Below, piece by piece: positions 49,724 through 59,173 of a stretch of 64,000 bases of DNA; position 1 is the first letter of the stretch, and each line of letters begins with the position of its first letter. The notes beneath the pieces were generated by a model that ran no database searches, was not told the origin of the DNA, and saw nothing but the letters and a program-made list of their open reading frames with translations. The stretch covers positions 16,366 through 80,365 of the forward strand of contig NZ_JAGGJX010000009.1 in NCBI RefSeq assembly GCF_017873185.1, written 5' to 3'. This stretch comes from Metaclostridioides mangenotii. GTDB taxonomy: Bacteria > Bacillota > Clostridia > Peptostreptococcales > Peptostreptococcaceae. The position numbers and the translations under genes are program-made.

Positions 49724-50068
49724 TTAATTAGACACGCCAGTTTTTTTAACCAAGTATTTCACAGATTTATCTATATCTTCAAAGCTAGCATTTGAGCTAG
49801 AAACTCTAGCTATAAATACTATATCATATCCCGGCTTGATTTTATTATCTATATTTAATCTGTAAGCTTCTTTTATTAATCTTCGAACTTTGTTTCTTGT
49901 AACGGCTTTTCCTACTTTTTTAGAAACAGATATTCCAATTCTACTTGTATCTGATCTATTCTTCAGTATATATATTACTAAATATTTGTTTGCAAAAGAT
50001 TTACCGTGTTTATATACCTTTCTAAAATCAGAATCCTTTTTTATACCGTTTGTTCTACTAAAGTACAT
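49724..50068 (-). CDS. rnpA: Ribonuclease P protein component
   Basis: RnpA is the protein cofactor of RNase P, which trims tRNA 5' ends. The RNR motif TRNKVRRLIKEAYR is present (about residues 57-70), and the 114-residue length is typical. Two adjacent ATGs occur; I choose 50068, six bases after GGAGG, over 50071, three bases after it. It is separated from rpmH by a weak terminator. Confidence 0.96.
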   Translation of the reverse strand: MYFSRTNGIKKDSDFRKVYKHGKSFANKYLVIYILKNRSDTSRIGISVSKKVGKAVTRNKVRRLIKEAYRLNIDNKIKPGYDIVFIARVSSSNASFEDIDKSVKYLVKKTGVSN

Positions 50069-50110
50069 CATTTACCTCCATAAACACAAATAAATCTCGT
50101 AAAATTACAC

Positions 50111-50135
50111 AAAAAGGCCACTATATAAGCGGCCT
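50111..50135 (-). terminator. Terminator-like hairpin between rpmH and rnpA
   Basis: A 7-bp stem (AGGCCGC with GTGGCCT, one G-U pair) and a seven-base loop is followed by TTTTTGTG on the minus strand. It probably lowers transcription of rnpA relative to the abundant L34. Confidence 0.75.
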
Positions 50136-50142
50136 CCTGTAA

Positions 50143-50277
50143 CTAATGAGTTAATCTATTTCTACCTCTAGTTCTTCTTCTCTTTAACACATTTCTTCCG
50201 TTAGATGTTTTCATTCTTTTTCTGAAACCATGCTCTTTCTTTCTTTGTCTCTTTTTAGGTTGATAAGTTCTCTTCAT
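50143..50277 (-). CDS. rpmH: 50S ribosomal protein L34
   Basis: L34 is a 44-residue large-subunit protein, starting [20 protein letters not shown] and ending RGRNRLTH. It is the first gene leftward of the origin, divergent from dnaA, with a perfect sigma-A promoter 82 bases upstream. Short but unmistakable. Confidence 0.97.
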   Translation of the reverse strand: MKRTYQPKKRQRKKEHGFRKRMKTSNGRNVLKRRRTRGRNRLTH

Positions 50278-50358
50278 TATATGGCACCGCCTTTCTCATT
50301 CTGTTTTCCGTTTATTAAAAAAAATAACTTTACCGTCAGAGTAAATATAACACATACA

Positions 50359-50387
50359 ATTATAAATACTTTTTAACTACTTGTCAA
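50359..50387 (-). promoter_or_regulatory. Consensus promoter for rpmH
   Basis: On the minus strand TTGACA (50387-50382) and TATAAT (50364-50359) are separated by 17 bases, a perfect match to the sigma-A consensus. Confidence 0.9.
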
Positions 50388-50492
50388 CGAGTTTTTATCG
50401 GAGTTTGAAAGATTTACAAAAAAATACCTAAATAGAAAAAATTAGAGACATAATCACTTTTTACTACTATATATAAGCAAAGTAATTATAAT

Positions 50493-50759
50493 AGTTGATA
50501 ATTTTATCAACAGGCTGTTAATATTCTGGATAAATTCTTGAAGTTTGATATATATTTTGATATTATTAATATACTTGTTGATAAGTTGATAACTATATTA
50601 ACTTATCCAGAATTATACACAGGTTGTGGATAAAGATGTTAATAACTTTTATTATTATCATTTAAACCTTAGTTATACTAATATTTATAACGTTAATAAT
50701 TTTATCTACAAGTTGTTTATATTTATCTTAAATTTTACAATAATATTTATTTATCAACA
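50493..50759. other. oriC: oriC part 1: DnaA-box cluster upstream of dnaA
   Basis: DnaA-box-like 9-mers cluster in the 583-base rpmH-dnaA gap. Perfect TTATNCACA types are at 50613-50621 (TTATACACA) and 50625-50633 (TGTGGATAA, reverse). One-mismatch boxes include 50504-50512, 50525-50533, 50576-50584, 50603-50611, 50702-50710 and 50751-50759. The DNA is very AT-rich. This is the upstream half of a bipartite origin of the Bacillus type, and it could also autoregulate dnaA. Confidence 0.85.
50713..50741 (+). promoter_or_regulatory. Promoter candidate for dnaA
   Basis: TTGTTT (50713-50718) and TACAAT (50736-50741) have a 17-base spacer, 120 bases before dnaA and between DnaA boxes, consistent with autoregulation. 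Confidence 0.5.
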
Positions 50760-50860
50760 TAACTATCCATATATTTTAAGCAATTGTAATTTTATAAATA
50801 TATTCGTTGTTTTTGTTAATATATTGTGGAAAAAACTAAATCGGTACGGAGGTTTATATT

Positions 50861-52180
50861 ATGGAGGTAGTTTCTTTATGGGATAAAACTTTGCAATTAA
50901 TTAAAGGTGATATAGGTACAACGAGTTATATTTCACTATTTAAAAGCATTGTTCCGCTAAAAATACAAATGAACGATCTATATCTTCTTGTTCCTAATGA
51001 GTTTAACAAAGGTATGCTAGAAGACAGATACCTTAGTATACTACAAGACACTATAAAACAAGTTTCATTGAAACAATACAATATAAAATTTGTACTTAGT
51101 GAAAAGGAAATTGATGATATTAATTCAGAAGAGAACTACACGGAGTTTAAAAAAATCTATACAAATTTAAATCCAAAGTATACTTTTGATACATTTGTCA
51201 TAGGTAACAGTAATAGATTCGCTCATGCTGCATGTGTAGCTGTTGCAGAATCTCCAGCTAAAGCATACAACCCACTGTTTTTGTACGGTGGTGTTGGACT
51301 AGGTAAAACACACTTAATGCAGGCAATTGGTCATCATATAGCAGGCCAAAAAAAGGATTCGAAGGTAGTGTATGTATCATCTGAAAAGTTTACAAATGAA
51401 CTTATTAACTCAATAAAAGATGATAAAAACGAAAATTTTAGAAATAAATACAGAAACGTAGACGTTCTATTAATAGATGATATCCAGTTTATTGCTGGTA
51501 AAGAGAGAACTCAAGAGGAGTTCTTCCATACTTTTAATACTCTACACGAAGCAAACAAACAGATAATAATTTCGAGCGATAGACCTCCAAAAGATATTCC
51601 TACACTAGAAGATAGATTGAGATCTAGATTTGAAATGGGGCTTATAACTGATATACAAGCTCCAGATTACGAAACTCGTATAGCTATACTTAGAAAAAAA
51701 GCCCAAATGGAGAGAATAGAAGTCCCAAATGAGGTAATGTCTTATATTGCGCAAAATATCAAGTCAAATATAAGGGAACTTGAAGGCGCTCTTACTAGAG
51801 TTGTAGCTTATTCATCACTTAGCAATAGGTTGATTACACAAGATTTAGCTACTGAAGCATTAAAAGATATTATATCTAATTCACAAAGTGAAGAGGTTAA
51901 TATCCCTAGAATTAAAGAAAAAGTATCCTCTGTATTCAATATAAAGATGGAAGACTTCAATTCTAAGAGGAGAACTAGATCTATAGCATATCCTAGACAG
52001 ATAGCTATGTACTTAACTAGAGAGCTTACAGATTTATCTCTTCCGAAAATAGGTGAAGAATTCGGCGGAAGAGATCATACCACTGTAATACACGCATGTG
52101 ACAAAGTTTCCAAAGATATAGAAGCAGACGAAGATGTAAAGTATAAAATAAACAAAATAATATCGGAATTAAAGGGGTAG
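50861..52180 (+). CDS. dnaA: Chromosomal replication initiator protein DnaA
   Basis: DnaA binds origin boxes and melts the unwinding element. The 439-residue protein has an N-terminal interaction domain, the AAA+ core with Walker [11 protein letters not shown] near residue 148 and Walker B LLIDDIQF near 210, and the C-terminal DNA-binding motif [14 protein letters not shown] near 403. The ATG follows ACGGAGG by eight bases. It is the first gene on the rightward replichore. Confidence 0.98.
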   Translation: MEVVSLWDKTLQLIKGDIGTTSYISLFKSIVPLKIQMNDLYLLVPNEFNKGMLEDRYLSILQDTIKQVSLKQYNIKFVLSEKEIDDINSEENYTEFKKIYTNLNPKYTFDTFVIGNSNRFAHAACVAVAESPAKAYNPLFLYGGVGLGKTHLMQAIGHHIAGQKKDSKVVYVSSEKFTNELINSIKDDKNENFRNKYRNVDVLLIDDIQFIAGKERTQEEFFHTFNTLHEANKQIIISSDRPPKDIPTLEDRLRSRFEMGLITDIQAPDYETRIAILRKKAQMERIEVPNEVMSYIAQNIKSNIRELEGALTRVVAYSSLSNRLITQDLATEALKDIISNSQSEEVNIPRIKEKVSSVFNIKMEDFNSKRRTRSIAYPRQIAMYLTRELTDLSLPKIGEEFGGRDHTTVIHACDKVSKDIEADEDVKYKINKIISELKG

Positions 52181-52183
52181 GGA

Positions 52184-52422
52184 TTATACACAGTAGCATG
52201 TTTATAACCTCTTGATAAGATGTGCATATTTTTTTAGCTCAAACTTATTCACAAAATATTAACTTTTAAACAACAAAGATATTAACATGTAGTACACAGG
52301 TTAATATCTTTACGTTTATTGGGCCTTATATACTTATGCACATAATCAACAACACCTACTACTATGACTACTATCTTATTACTTTAATTTTTTATATTTA
52401 TTGAAAAAGGAGGTTATCCACA
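52184..52422. other. oriC: oriC part 2: DnaA boxes between dnaA and dnaN
   Basis: Four perfect TTATNCACA boxes, all in the same orientation, lie at 52184-52192 (TTATACACA), 52245-52253 (TTATTCACA), 52334-52342 (TTATGCACA) and 52414-52422 (TTATCCACA). The last ends at the base before the dnaN ATG. This is the downstream half of the bipartite origin, containing the unwinding element. Confidence 0.9.
52356..52403. other. DNA unwinding element with DnaA-trio repeats
   Basis: CTACTACTATGACTACTAT (52356-52374) reads as repeated TAG triplets on the minus strand, the DnaA-trio pattern, followed by an almost pure A/T stretch to 52403. It starts 14 bases after the TTATGCACA box, like the Bacillus oriC layout. 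Confidence 0.8.
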
Positions 52423-53520
52423 ATGAAGATAATCATAAACCAAAAAACTTTAGCTAATAAAATCGGAATAGCTCAAAAAGCCATTAATAGTAAAACTACT
52501 ATAGAACTACTAAAAGGTATATTATTAGTTGCGAAGAATGATCAATTGAAAATAACAGGTTATGATGCAGAGATCGGAATAGAAACTTATACACAGGCAG
52601 AAGTACAAGAAGAAGGAGAAATTGTAGTTGATGCTAGATTGTTTGGGGATATCATAAGAAAGTTGCCTGATTCATTTGTAGAGCTAGAAACAGATAATGA
52701 AAATAACATTTATATAAATTGTGTAAACTCTAAATTTAAAATAAAGGGGTATCCTGCTAAAGAATTCCCAAAACTTCCAGATGTTGAGGATGGTGCTCTT
52801 TGTGATATACCACAGGAACTTCTTAAAAATATGATAAAGCAGACAGTTTTTGCTATATCTCAAGACCAAACAAAACCTATACTAATGGGAGAATTATTAG
52901 AAATACAAGATGGAAATATTAGCTTAGTTGCTATTGACGGATATAGACTTGCAGTTAGAACTTCTAATTTCGAAAATCAGTTACAAAATGTAAAAGTTAT
53001 AATTCCAGGCAAAACATTGATAGATGTAAATAGCTTACTTACAAGCGAAGAGAGTATAGGACTTGGATTTAACGAAAAAAATGCAGTATTTATGATAAAA
53101 GACACTAAAATTATAACTAGACTTCTAGAAGGAGATTTCATAGACTATAAAAAACTTCTTCCAAAGGAATACAATACTAAAGTAAAATTAAATACTAGAG
53201 ATTTATTGGATAGTATAGAAAGAGCATCACTTCTTTCTCAAACAGAAAAGAATAATCTTATAAAACTTTCTATAAGAGATGAAATAATGGCTATTACTTC
53301 AAACACTGAAAAAGGTAATGTATATGAAGAAGTTGCCCTTGAACTTGATGGAGATTATTTGGATATAGCTTTTAACTCTAGATATTTTATAGAAGGTTTA
53401 AAAAACATAGAAAGCGAAGAAATATTTATAGAACTTACAACAAATGTAAACCCTTGTATTATAAAACCTTCAAATGAAACTGACTATACTTATCTATTAT
53501 TACCAGTAAGAGTATCGTAA
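52423..53520 (+). CDS. dnaN: DNA polymerase III beta sliding clamp
   Basis: DnaN forms the ring clamp that holds polymerase on DNA. The 365-residue sequence has three similar clamp domains of about 120 residues and ends in YLLLPVRVS, matching the conserved LLPVR end. It follows dnaA by 242 bases that contain the origin's unwinding region. A GGAGG overlaps the DnaA box just before its ATG. Confidence 0.98.
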   Translation: MKIIINQKTLANKIGIAQKAINSKTTIELLKGILLVAKNDQLKITGYDAEIGIETYTQAEVQEEGEIVVDARLFGDIIRKLPDSFVELETDNENNIYINCVNSKFKIKGYPAKEFPKLPDVEDGALCDIPQELLKNMIKQTVFAISQDQTKPILMGELLEIQDGNISLVAIDGYRLAVRTSNFENQLQNVKVIIPGKTLIDVNSLLTSEESIGLGFNEKNAVFMIKDTKIITRLLEGDFIDYKKLLPKEYNTKVKLNTRDLLDSIERASLLSQTEKNNLIKLSIRDEIMAITSNTEKGNVYEEVALELDGDYLDIAFNSRYFIEGLKNIESEEIFIELTTNVNPCIIKPSNETDYTYLLLPVRVS

Positions 53521-53534
53521 GCATAAAATAACTA

Positions 53535-53563
53535 TTGACAACAGAGATTTAGATAACTATAAT
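53535..53563 (+). promoter_or_regulatory. Consensus promoter of the hom T-box leader
   Basis: TTGACA (53535-53540) and TATAAT (53558-53563) are separated by exactly 17 bases. Transcription would start near 53570, at the beginning of the first T-box. Confidence 0.9.
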
Positions 53564-53569
53564 AGTGTA

Positions 53570-53837
53570 CAATATACAAAAAGCAATGAATAGGAAGAGT
53601 AGATCTAATTCGGTTTTAAGAGAGAAAGGTTCATCGGCTGAAAGACCTTTTAAATTAGAGAGATTGAAAACTACCTAGGAGCTACTTTCTGAAGTTATCT
53701 AAATAGATTTCAGTAAGAAAAGTCGTTAACTACGTTATAGTTGTTAAAGTGAATCTTCAAAATTATGGAGATTAAATTTGGTGGAACCGCGGGAAATGCA
53801 CTCTCGTCCTTATTTCGATAAGGATGGGGGTTTTTTT
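53570..53837 (+). promoter_or_regulatory. T-box riboswitch 1 upstream of hom
   Basis: This T-box has the stem I start AGCAATGAATAGGAAGAGTA, the distal loop region TCATCGGCTGAAAGACC and the loop-E AGTA/GAA pair. The specifier region GAAAACTACC is at 53666-53675, and the T-box AAATTTGGTGGAACCGCGG is at 53774-53792. A terminator stem with TTCG loop and T7 ends at 53837. The codon is AAC or ACT depending on register. The antiterminator bulge TGGA predicts a tRNA with U as discriminator. Confidence 0.93.
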
Positions 53838-54021
53838 ATGCACAAATTCTTGAAAAATGTATAAATATAATTAAATGCAATAAACTTAAAATAATTTAGA
53901 AATTTAAAAATAAAATATTTATTGTATATTTTTTTATAATAAATATTCTATAAAAAATGAGATAAATCATTGAATGTTATGATATTTATAAAAAAATATG
54001 TATATATAATTTAATAATAAA
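53838..54021. other. Spacer between the two T-boxes
   Basis: About 180 bases of very AT-rich DNA with no ORF beyond eight codons. No convincing second promoter was found, so T-box 2 probably lies in the transcript from 53535-53563. Confidence 0.5.
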
Positions 54022-54272
54022 AAGCGATGAATAGGAAGAGTAAATTTAATTCGACTGCCAGAGAAAAAAGTCCACCGGCTGAGAGACTTTTCAAGTTAGA
54101 GGAATTGAAAACTACCTAGGAGCTGTAATCTGAAGTTACATAGTTTTAGTAAGATTAACCGTTAGCTGCGTTAAAGTACAAAGTGGAGGCTTTTCAATAT
54201 TTTGAAATACCTCAAATTGGGTGGAACCGCGAAATAGACTCGTCCCTTTATTTGGGATTAGTCTATTTTTTT
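54022..54272 (+). promoter_or_regulatory. T-box riboswitch 2 upstream of hom
   Basis: A second complete T-box, similar to the first: stem I AGCGATGAATAGGAAGAGTA, CACCGGCTGAGAGACT, and the same specifier segment GAAAACTACC at 54107-54116. T-box AAATTGGGTGGAACCGCG is at 54214-54231, and the terminator (AATAGACT with AGTCTATT, then T7) ends at 54272. It has the same specifier and the same TGGA bulge as T-box 1. Confidence 0.93.
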
Positions 54273-54308
54273 GTACAAAATTTTATTGGAGAGGAGATTA
54301 AAATACAT

Positions 54309-54509
54309 ATGAGAAATTTAAAAAATATTAAATCAATATCTGTATACAAAGATATAAAGAAAGTTATAAATAATAAATTGGATTTAAGTCTGAGAATTGT
54401 AAATTTAAAAATGAAAAGCAAATGTTTCAAGTATGTATTTTTAATAATCGGATTTAGTAACAAGGTGAGAGAACTGACCAGTTGCTCTATAAATTTACAA
54501 ATAATATAA
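54309..54509 (+). CDS. Possible 66-residue leader-encoded protein of unknown function
   Basis: Between the second T-box terminator and hom, an ATG at 54309 opens a 66-codon frame (MRNLKNIKSISVYKDIKKV...). A GAGGAG lies 12 bases upstream, longer than ideal spacing. I recognise no domain; it is basic, with a hydrophobic patch near residues 43-50. It ends 23 bases before hom. It could be a real small gene in the hom operon, the remnant of an ACT-domain gene, or chance. Confidence 0.3.
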   Translation: MRNLKNIKSISVYKDIKKVINNKLDLSLRIVNLKMKSKCFKYVFLIIGFSNKVRELTSCSINLQII

Positions 54510-54532
54510 AAAATAAATTTAGGAGGGCAATT

Positions 54533-55753
54533 ATGAATAATAAAATAAAAATAGGGGTACTTGGATATGGAACAGTTGGAAGTGGATTTATAGAAATTAT
54601 TGAAAAAAATAAAGATAAGAATTATATAGAAGTTTATAAAATACTTGTAAATAATAAAGAAAAACACATAAACAGGGAGCATTTCGATATTGTTACTGAT
54701 GACGTAGACGAAGTTTTTAAAGGCGATATAGATATACTTGTTGAAGTAATGGGGAATTTGAATCCAACATTCGAATATATAAAAAGGGCGTTGAATAATG
54801 GAATCCATGTAGTGACAGCAAATAAAGATCTTATGGCAGAGTACGGATACGAACTTACTGAGATAGCTATAAGAAATAATGTAAGTCTGAAATTTGAAGC
54901 ATCGGTTGCAGGAGGAATTCCTATTATTAAATCGATTATTGAGTCTCTAGGAGGTAACAGGATCAATAGTATCAATGCGATCTTAAACGGAACTACTAAT
55001 TTTATACTATCAAAGATGTATGAAGAAAACTTGTCTTATGATGTTGCGTTAAAGCAGGCTCAGGAATTAGGTTTTGCTGAAGCTAATCCCGATTCTGATG
55101 TTTTGGGATATGATGCGGCTAGAAAACTTGCGATTCTATCTACTTTGGCTTACGACAAACAAATCTACTGGAAAGATGCGTATCTGGAAGGGATAACTGA
55201 AATAGATGAAAAGGATATAGAGTATGCAAAACAATTAGAGTGCAAAATAAAACTAATAGGGCAAAGTAAGTATGAAAACGACAAAGTAAGCGCATTTGTC
55301 AGACCAGTTTTATTAGGAAAAGATAATATTCTTGCTAGAATAGACAATGAGTTCAATATAGTTGTTGTTAATGGAGATTCTGTAGGAGAAGTATCTTTTG
55401 TAGGTAAAGGAGCGGGAAGCTTGGCCACAGGTAGTGCGGTTTATTCAGATGTAATAGATATAATTGACAATCGAATTTCAAATGTAGAGTCGTTTACTAA
55501 AGAAAAAATGAATATAAAGCAAATTGTAAGAGAAAAATGTGGAGCACTTCTGAGGTTTAAAAACTACAATAGAAAAGATATACTAAAAGTTATTGAGGAT
55601 TGCCTTATAGATTACAAGGTGTTAAGTGATGATGAAGATGAACTTGTTATTTTAGTAAATGCAAATTCTGAATATGAGATAAACAACAGCCTATGTTTAA
55701 TAAAAGACAAAGGATACTGTGAAAAATATAATAAATTATTAAAAATAGTTTAA
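54533..55753 (+). CDS. hom: Homoserine dehydrogenase
   Basis: Hom reduces aspartate semialdehyde to homoserine, the branch point to threonine and methionine. The NAD(P)-binding GVLGYGTVGSGF is near residue 8, and the catalytic region has ELGFAEANPDSDVLGYDAARKLAI-like sequence near 180-200. The start ATG 54533 follows AGGAGGG. The 406 residues end in a short, diverged ACT-like region. Placement between dnaN and rlbA is unusual, and the tandem T-boxes imply tight control by a tRNA. Confidence 0.95.
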   Translation: MNNKIKIGVLGYGTVGSGFIEIIEKNKDKNYIEVYKILVNNKEKHINREHFDIVTDDVDEVFKGDIDILVEVMGNLNPTFEYIKRALNNGIHVVTANKDLMAEYGYELTEIAIRNNVSLKFEASVAGGIPIIKSIIESLGGNRINSINAILNGTTNFILSKMYEENLSYDVALKQAQELGFAEANPDSDVLGYDAARKLAILSTLAYDKQIYWKDAYLEGITEIDEKDIEYAKQLECKIKLIGQSKYENDKVSAFVRPVLLGKDNILARIDNEFNIVVVNGDSVGEVSFVGKGAGSLATGSAVYSDVIDIIDNRISNVESFTKEKMNIKQIVREKCGALLRFKNYNRKDILKVIEDCLIDYKVLSDDEDELVILVNANSEYEINNSLCLIKDKGYCEKYNKLLKIV

Positions 55754-55796
55754 AATTAAAAACTAATGTCAAAAATATAAAAATATATAGTATAAT

Positions 55797-55849
55797 AAAA
55801 AATCGATGAAAGCTCAACTTAATCAAATATAGGCTTTTATCGATTTTTT
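55797..55849 (+). terminator. Terminator after hom
   Basis: An approximately 17-bp stem (55797-55813 with 55833-55849) with a 19-base loop ends in T6. It isolates hom from rlbA-recF. Confidence 0.8.
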
Positions 55850-55850
55850 A

Positions 55851-55859
55851 TGATATAAT
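55851..55859 (+). promoter_or_regulatory. Extended -10 promoter before rlbA-recF
   Basis: TGATATAAT follows directly after the hom terminator, 55 bases before rlbA. The -35 region is poor, so extended -10 recognition is assumed. Confidence 0.5.
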
Positions 55860-55914
55860 ATAAAATTAGATGAATATTTTTTCATATTAAATTAATAAAA
55901 TAGGAGGACTTCTT

Positions 55915-56121
55915 ATGATTGATATACCAATAGATTCAGAATTTATAAAATTAGATCAATTTCTTAAGCTTGCAGAGATAACATCGACTGGTGGACATTC
56001 TAAAATTTTAATAAAAGAAGGTTTAGTCAAGGTCAATGGTGAAATAGAACTAAGTAGAGGCCGTAAATTAAAGCCTGGAGACATAGTAGAAGTTGAAGAT
56101 GAAAAATTAAGAGTACTGTAA
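55915..56121 (+). CDS. rlbA: S4-domain protein YaaA/RlbA
   Basis: A 68-residue S4-type RNA-binding protein whose fold spans nearly the whole sequence (LDQFLKLAEITSTGGHSKIL...VKVNGEIELSRGRKLKPGD). It always lies between dnaN and recF in Firmicutes and is linked to ribosome assembly. AGGAGG precedes the ATG. It is separated from dnaN here by the hom locus and from recF by 14 bases. Confidence 0.94.
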   Translation: MIDIPIDSEFIKLDQFLKLAEITSTGGHSKILIKEGLVKVNGEIELSRGRKLKPGDIVEVEDEKLRVL

Positions 56122-56135
56122 ACGGGGGAATATGA

Positions 56136-57251
56136 GTGAACCTTAAAAATTTACAGCTTGTTAATTTTAGAAATTATGAGAAGTTGTACGTAGAATTTAA
56201 TAAAAATATAAATCTACTTATTGGTAAAAATGGTCAAGGCAAAACAAATATAGTAGAATCTATTTATATATTGTCTATTGGCAAGTCATTTAGAACGAGC
56301 AAGGATAAAGAATTAATTAAATTTAATAGTGAAAATTTATATATTGGCGGAAACTTTGATAAAGCTAGTGGTTTAAAGAAAATTGAGATTATTGTTAGTA
56401 AAAATAAAAAAGGCATAAAGATAAATAAAATTCCAATACAGAAAATACAGGAATTACTTGGAAATCTGAACGTGGTTATATTTTCTCCTGAAGACTTAAA
56501 ACTTGTAAAAGACGGACCGAAAGAGAGAAGATCATTTATCGACAAAGAAATAAGTCAAATAATGCCTAAGTATTATAATTATCTATCAAATTACAATAAA
56601 ATACTTTTACAGAGAAATAAACTTCTTAAAAGTCGATATGTCGATGAAAACCTATTGGATGTTTACGATACTAACCTAGCTAAGTATGGATGCTATATTT
56701 ATATTTTGAGGAGAGATTTTATAAAAAAATTATCCAACATATCTAAATCATTTCATAAGGATTTAACCGATGAGAAGGAAATACTGTCTATTGAGTATAA
56801 AAATCAGATAAATTTAACAGAAGATGATAATACTGATACAGTATACAATAAACTGATTGAAAAATTATCTTCAAATAGATCTAATGATATTGAAATGAGG
56901 ACAACCAAGTATGGAATCCACAGAGATGATTTAAATATTTATATAGACGATTTAGATGTTAGATTATATGGATCTCAAGGACAACAGAGAACAGCTTCAA
57001 TATCACTTAAGCTGTCTGAAATCGAGCTTATTAGACAAGAAGTTGGAGAATTTCCGGTTTTAATTTTAGACGATGTTTTCAGTGAGTTAGATGAAGTTAG
57101 GCAAAGATTGCTGGTTGAAAAGCTAGATAATATTCAGATGTTTATTACAACAGCTGAAATTTCACATAAAAATATTTTCGATAAAAACAATACAACTATT
57201 TTTAATATAGACAATGGTGAAATTGTTAGCATAGAGAATGGAGGTAAGTAG
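56136..57251 (+). CDS. recF: DNA replication and repair protein RecF
   Basis: RecF helps load RecA at gaps. The SMC-like ATPase has Walker A GKNGQGKTN near residue 30, the signature GSQGQQRT near 280 and Walker B VLILDDVFSELD near 305. The 371-residue length is normal. It starts at GTG 56136, after GGGGGAA, because no suitable ATG is in frame. Its stop directly abuts the gyrB ATG. Confidence 0.96.
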   Translation: MNLKNLQLVNFRNYEKLYVEFNKNINLLIGKNGQGKTNIVESIYILSIGKSFRTSKDKELIKFNSENLYIGGNFDKASGLKKIEIIVSKNKKGIKINKIPIQKIQELLGNLNVVIFSPEDLKLVKDGPKERRSFIDKEISQIMPKYYNYLSNYNKILLQRNKLLKSRYVDENLLDVYDTNLAKYGCYIYILRRDFIKKLSNISKSFHKDLTDEKEILSIEYKNQINLTEDDNTDTVYNKLIEKLSSNRSNDIEMRTTKYGIHRDDLNIYIDDLDVRLYGSQGQQRTASISLKLSEIELIRQEVGEFPVLILDDVFSELDEVRQRLLVEKLDNIQMFITTAEISHKNIFDKNNTTIFNIDNGEIVSIENGGK

Positions 57252-59153
<1,902 letters not shown>

Positions 59154-59173
59154 GAAGAAGGAGATGAGTTTAC

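Noticed and set aside
54263..54808. 181-codon minus-strand frame over the hom leader and start
   Set aside because: It is an AT-rich frame overlapping a T-box terminator and hom; it has no recognisable domain or start signal.
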